A DNA stretch of 6,508 nucleotides, taken from the NCBI GenBank assembly GCA_036265435.1, contig DATAPB010000106.1:1-6508 (forward strand), in the 5' to 3' direction. This stretch comes from DASUPK01 sp036265435 (GTDB lineage: Bacteria > Actinomycetota > Thermoleophilia > Solirubrobacterales > 70-9). The notes beneath the pieces are model-generated. The model worked only from the letters and a program-made list of their open reading frames with translations, did no database searches and was not told the DNA's origin. Below are positions 4,697 to 6,508 of the stretch, piece by piece. How positions within the stretch are numbered: position 1 is the first letter of the stretch; every line of letters starts with the position of its first letter. The position numbers and the translations under genes are program-made.

Positions 4697-5713
4697 ATGA
4701 GCAAGGGAAAGAAGCGCCAGCCGGGGCGCCTCGTCACCCGCGTCGGCATCGCCGTGGTCGCTCTCGGAGCGACGCTGGGGATCGCCGCCTGCGGTGGGGG
4801 CAGCGGGACCACCCTCGACCTGGTTGCGTACTCGACTCCGCAGCAGGTCTACGAGGACAAGCTCGAGCCTGCCTTCAAGGACACGTCTGACGGCAAGGAC
4901 GTCGATTTCTCGAACTCGTTTGGAGCGTCCGGTGACCAGAGCCGCGCGGTCGAATCCGGCCAGCCGGCCGACGTAGTCGAGTTCTCACTCGAGCCCGACA
5001 TGACCAGGCTGGTCGATGCGGGCATCGTCGACTCCAACTGGAATCAGAACCAGTACAAGGGCATTGTCACCAACTCGGTCGTGACCCTGATGGTCCGCCC
5101 GGGCAATCCCAAGAACATCCAGTCCTTCAACGATCTAACCCGGGACGACGTCGAGGTGATCGATCCGAACCCGGCCACTTCCGGCGGAGCCCGCTGGAAC
5201 ATCATGGCCATCTACGGGTCGCAGATCCAGGCGGGCAAGTCCGAGGCCGAGGCTCAGGCCTTCACCAAGCAGGTGATCGCGAACACGTCCGTCCAGGACG
5301 ACAGCGCCCGTGACTCGCTCAACACCTTCTCGAGCGGCAAGGGAGACGTCCTGGTCGGCTATGAGAACGAGGCCATCCAGGCCAAGCAGGAGGGCATCGA
5401 TCTCGATTACGTCACGCCCGACAGCACGATCCTGATCGAGAACCCGATCGCTGTCACCAAGGATGCGCCGTCGGAGGCCCAGAAGTTCGTCGATTTCCTC
5501 TACACCGATCCGGCGCAGCAGGAATTCGCGGACGCGGGATATCGCCCGGTCGTCAAGTCGGTGTTCGACAAGAACGCTGACAAGTTCCCGATCCCGTCCG
5601 GCCTCTTCACCATCGCCGACTTCGGCGGTTGGTCGAAGGTCTCCGATCCATTCTTCGGAGACAACGGCTGGGTGATCAAGGCCGAGGCGGACCTCGGAAA
5701 CCCGACCGACTAG
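4697..5713 (+). CDS. cysP: Sulfate/thiosulfate ABC transporter substrate-binding lipoprotein (Sbp/CysP family)
   Basis: This is the extracytoplasmic binding protein that delivers sulfate (or thiosulfate) to the CysTWA importer. From ATG 4697 it has 338 residues. It begins with a basic n-region (KGKKRQPGR), a hydrophobic stretch (16-31) and a lipobox IAAC with Cys32, so it is predicted to be a lipid-anchored protein on the outer face of the membrane. Family signatures are FGASGDQSRAV (75-85), the ADVVEFSLEPDM segment (91-102), PNPATSGGARW (157-167, the anion-binding loop) and the ENPIAVTKDAP region (248-258). ATG 4697 is preferred to the in-frame TTG at 4655 because AAGGA (4685-4689) sits 7 nt before it and the signal peptide then has a normal length. 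The TTG of cysT follows 15 nt after the stop, which indicates an operon. Sulfate versus thiosulfate preference cannot be read from the sequence; the symbol reflects operon position, and sbp or subI are equally usable names. Confidence 0.93.
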   Translation: MSKGKKRQPGRLVTRVGIAVVALGATLGIAACGGGSGTTLDLVAYSTPQQVYEDKLEPAFKDTSDGKDVDFSNSFGASGDQSRAVESGQPADVVEFSLEPDMTRLVDAGIVDSNWNQNQYKGIVTNSVVTLMVRPGNPKNIQSFNDLTRDDVEVIDPNPATSGGARWNIMAIYGSQIQAGKSEAEAQAFTKQVIANTSVQDDSARDSLNTFSSGKGDVLVGYENEAIQAKQEGIDLDYVTPDSTILIENPIAVTKDAPSEAQKFVDFLYTDPAQQEFADAGYRPVVKSVFDKNADKFPIPSGLFTIADFGGWSKVSDPFFGDNGWVIKAEADLGNPTD

Positions 5714-5728
5714 CAGCTGAGGGCCGCA

Positions 5729-6508
5729 TTGGCATCAGCCGACACAGCTGTAGCCAGGCCGCCGAGGGCGGGCCTTCGGGTCCCCCTCGGCGGCGCGGCG
5801 CTTTCTCGCGGCGTAGCAACGCTGTGGATCAGCGTGATCGTCCTCCTGCCGCTCGCGGCCGTGGTGACCCGTGGGTTCGAGGACGGACTCGGCCACTTCT
5901 GGGACTCGATCACCGCCCCGGAGGCGCAGTCCGCGATCAAGCTCACCCTGATCACCTCGCTGATCGTGGTCGCGATCAACGCCGTGATGGGGACCCTGAT
6001 CGCCTGGGTGCTGGTGCGCGACGACTTCCGGGGCAAGCGGATCGTGAACTCGGTGATCGATCTCCCGTTCGCGCTGCCCACCATCGTGGCCGGACTCACG
6101 CTCCTGGCGTTGTACGGGCAGAACTCGCCGGTTGGCATCCATCTCGCCTACACGCGCGCTGCCGTCGTCGCTGCTCTTCTGTTCGTGACCCTGCCCTTTG
6201 TGGTCAGGGCCGTGCAGCCAGTTCTGATGGAGCTCGACAAGGAGATGGAGGAAGCGGCCGCGTCCCTCGGCGCGCCGAACCGCAGGATCTTCCGCAGCAT
6301 CATCCTGCCCAACCTGACGCCGGCGATCGTTGCGGGCTGCGGCCTCGCCTTCGCGCGCGCGATAGGCGAGTTCGGCTCGCTGGTGCTGCTGACGGGGAAC
6401 ATCCCGTTCAAGACCCAGGTCGCCTCCGTCTACATCTTCGGGCGCGTAGAGACGAACGACCTGTCGGGAGCGGCGGCCGTCTCCGTGTTCCTGCTCGCGA
6501 TCTCGGTC
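5729..6508 (+). CDS. cysT: Sulfate ABC transporter permease CysT (3' end outside the window)
   Basis: One of the two membrane permeases of the CysTWA sulfate importer. 260 codons are open to the right edge without a stop; the family is about 270-290 residues, so little is missing. The start is TTG 5729 with GAGGG (5719-5723) 5 nt upstream. Downstream in-frame starts would cut into the conserved region; the first about 30 residues are a variable polar N-terminus. Membrane segments are at roughly 31-47, 70-95, 109-130, 143-162 and 197-222, with another beginning near 247. The ABC permease EAA loop is clear at 174-194 (EEAAASLGAPN, then IILP), which docks on the CysA ATPase. GNIPFKTQVASVYIFG (223-238) is typical of CysT rather than CysW. 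The gene follows the binding protein by 15 nt. cysW and cysA probably continue beyond the window. Confidence 0.94.
   Translation, partial: MASADTAVARPPRAGLRVPLGGAALSRGVATLWISVIVLLPLAAVVTRGFEDGLGHFWDSITAPEAQSAIKLTLITSLIVVAINAVMGTLIAWVLVRDDFRGKRIVNSVIDLPFALPTIVAGLTLLALYGQNSPVGIHLAYTRAAVVAALLFVTLPFVVRAVQPVLMELDKEMEEAAASLGAPNRRIFRSIILPNLTPAIVAGCGLAFARAIGEFGSLVLLTGNIPFKTQVASVYIFGRVETNDLSGAAAVSVFLLAISV

Noticed and set aside
5573..5588. GAAC-N8-GTTC inside the sulfate-binding protein gene as another SOS box
   Set aside because: The spacing does not match the LexA core and the site is deep in coding sequence near the 3' end of the gene.

Overview
The window (6,508 bp, high GC, strong G/C third-position bias) looks like chromosomal DNA of a high-GC actinomycete. 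The support is a UdgX-type uracil-DNA glycosylase, a radical SAM protein of the mycobacterial Rv2578c type, a Gram-positive/actinobacterial LexA box, and frequent GTG/TTG starts. A Thermoleophilia-like lineage is possible, but that is a guess. There is no sign of phage, IS elements, CRISPR, tRNA or rRNA.

Layout. (1) 1-561, plus: 3' end of thiG (thiazole synthase), meeting a minus-strand group head-on. (2) 587-2187, minus: three genes read leftward from about 2187: a 93-aa acidic unknown protein, udgX, and a 196-aa helical unknown protein. (3) 2188-2281: divergent control region with a perfect 14-bp LexA (SOS) palindrome at 2233-2246. (4) 2282-3307, plus: Rv2578c-family radical SAM protein with a CX3CX2C cluster motif and a C-terminal QTRLF that resembles a beta-clamp-binding peptide. 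(5) 3373-3726, plus: small basic Rho_N-domain protein with a strong ribosome binding site. (6) 3746-4510, minus: a 27-aa membrane miniprotein tightly coupled to a DUF6766-like membrane protein built from two ungapped repeats. (7) 4697-6508, plus: start of a sulfate ABC importer operon, with a lipoprotein binding protein and then the CysT permease, which runs off the right edge.

How the genes may work together. The centre reads as a small DNA-damage locus. One LexA box lies between a leftward group containing udgX and a rightward radical SAM gene, so both sides could be induced together. The box sequence is directly visible and UdgX chemistry is established. The link of the radical SAM protein and the two unknown proteins to repair is inference from position, the box and the clamp-like peptide. 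The flanking thiamine and sulfate genes are ordinary metabolism. The DUF6766 pair and the Rho_N protein are poorly characterised accessory genes that recur in many bacteria.
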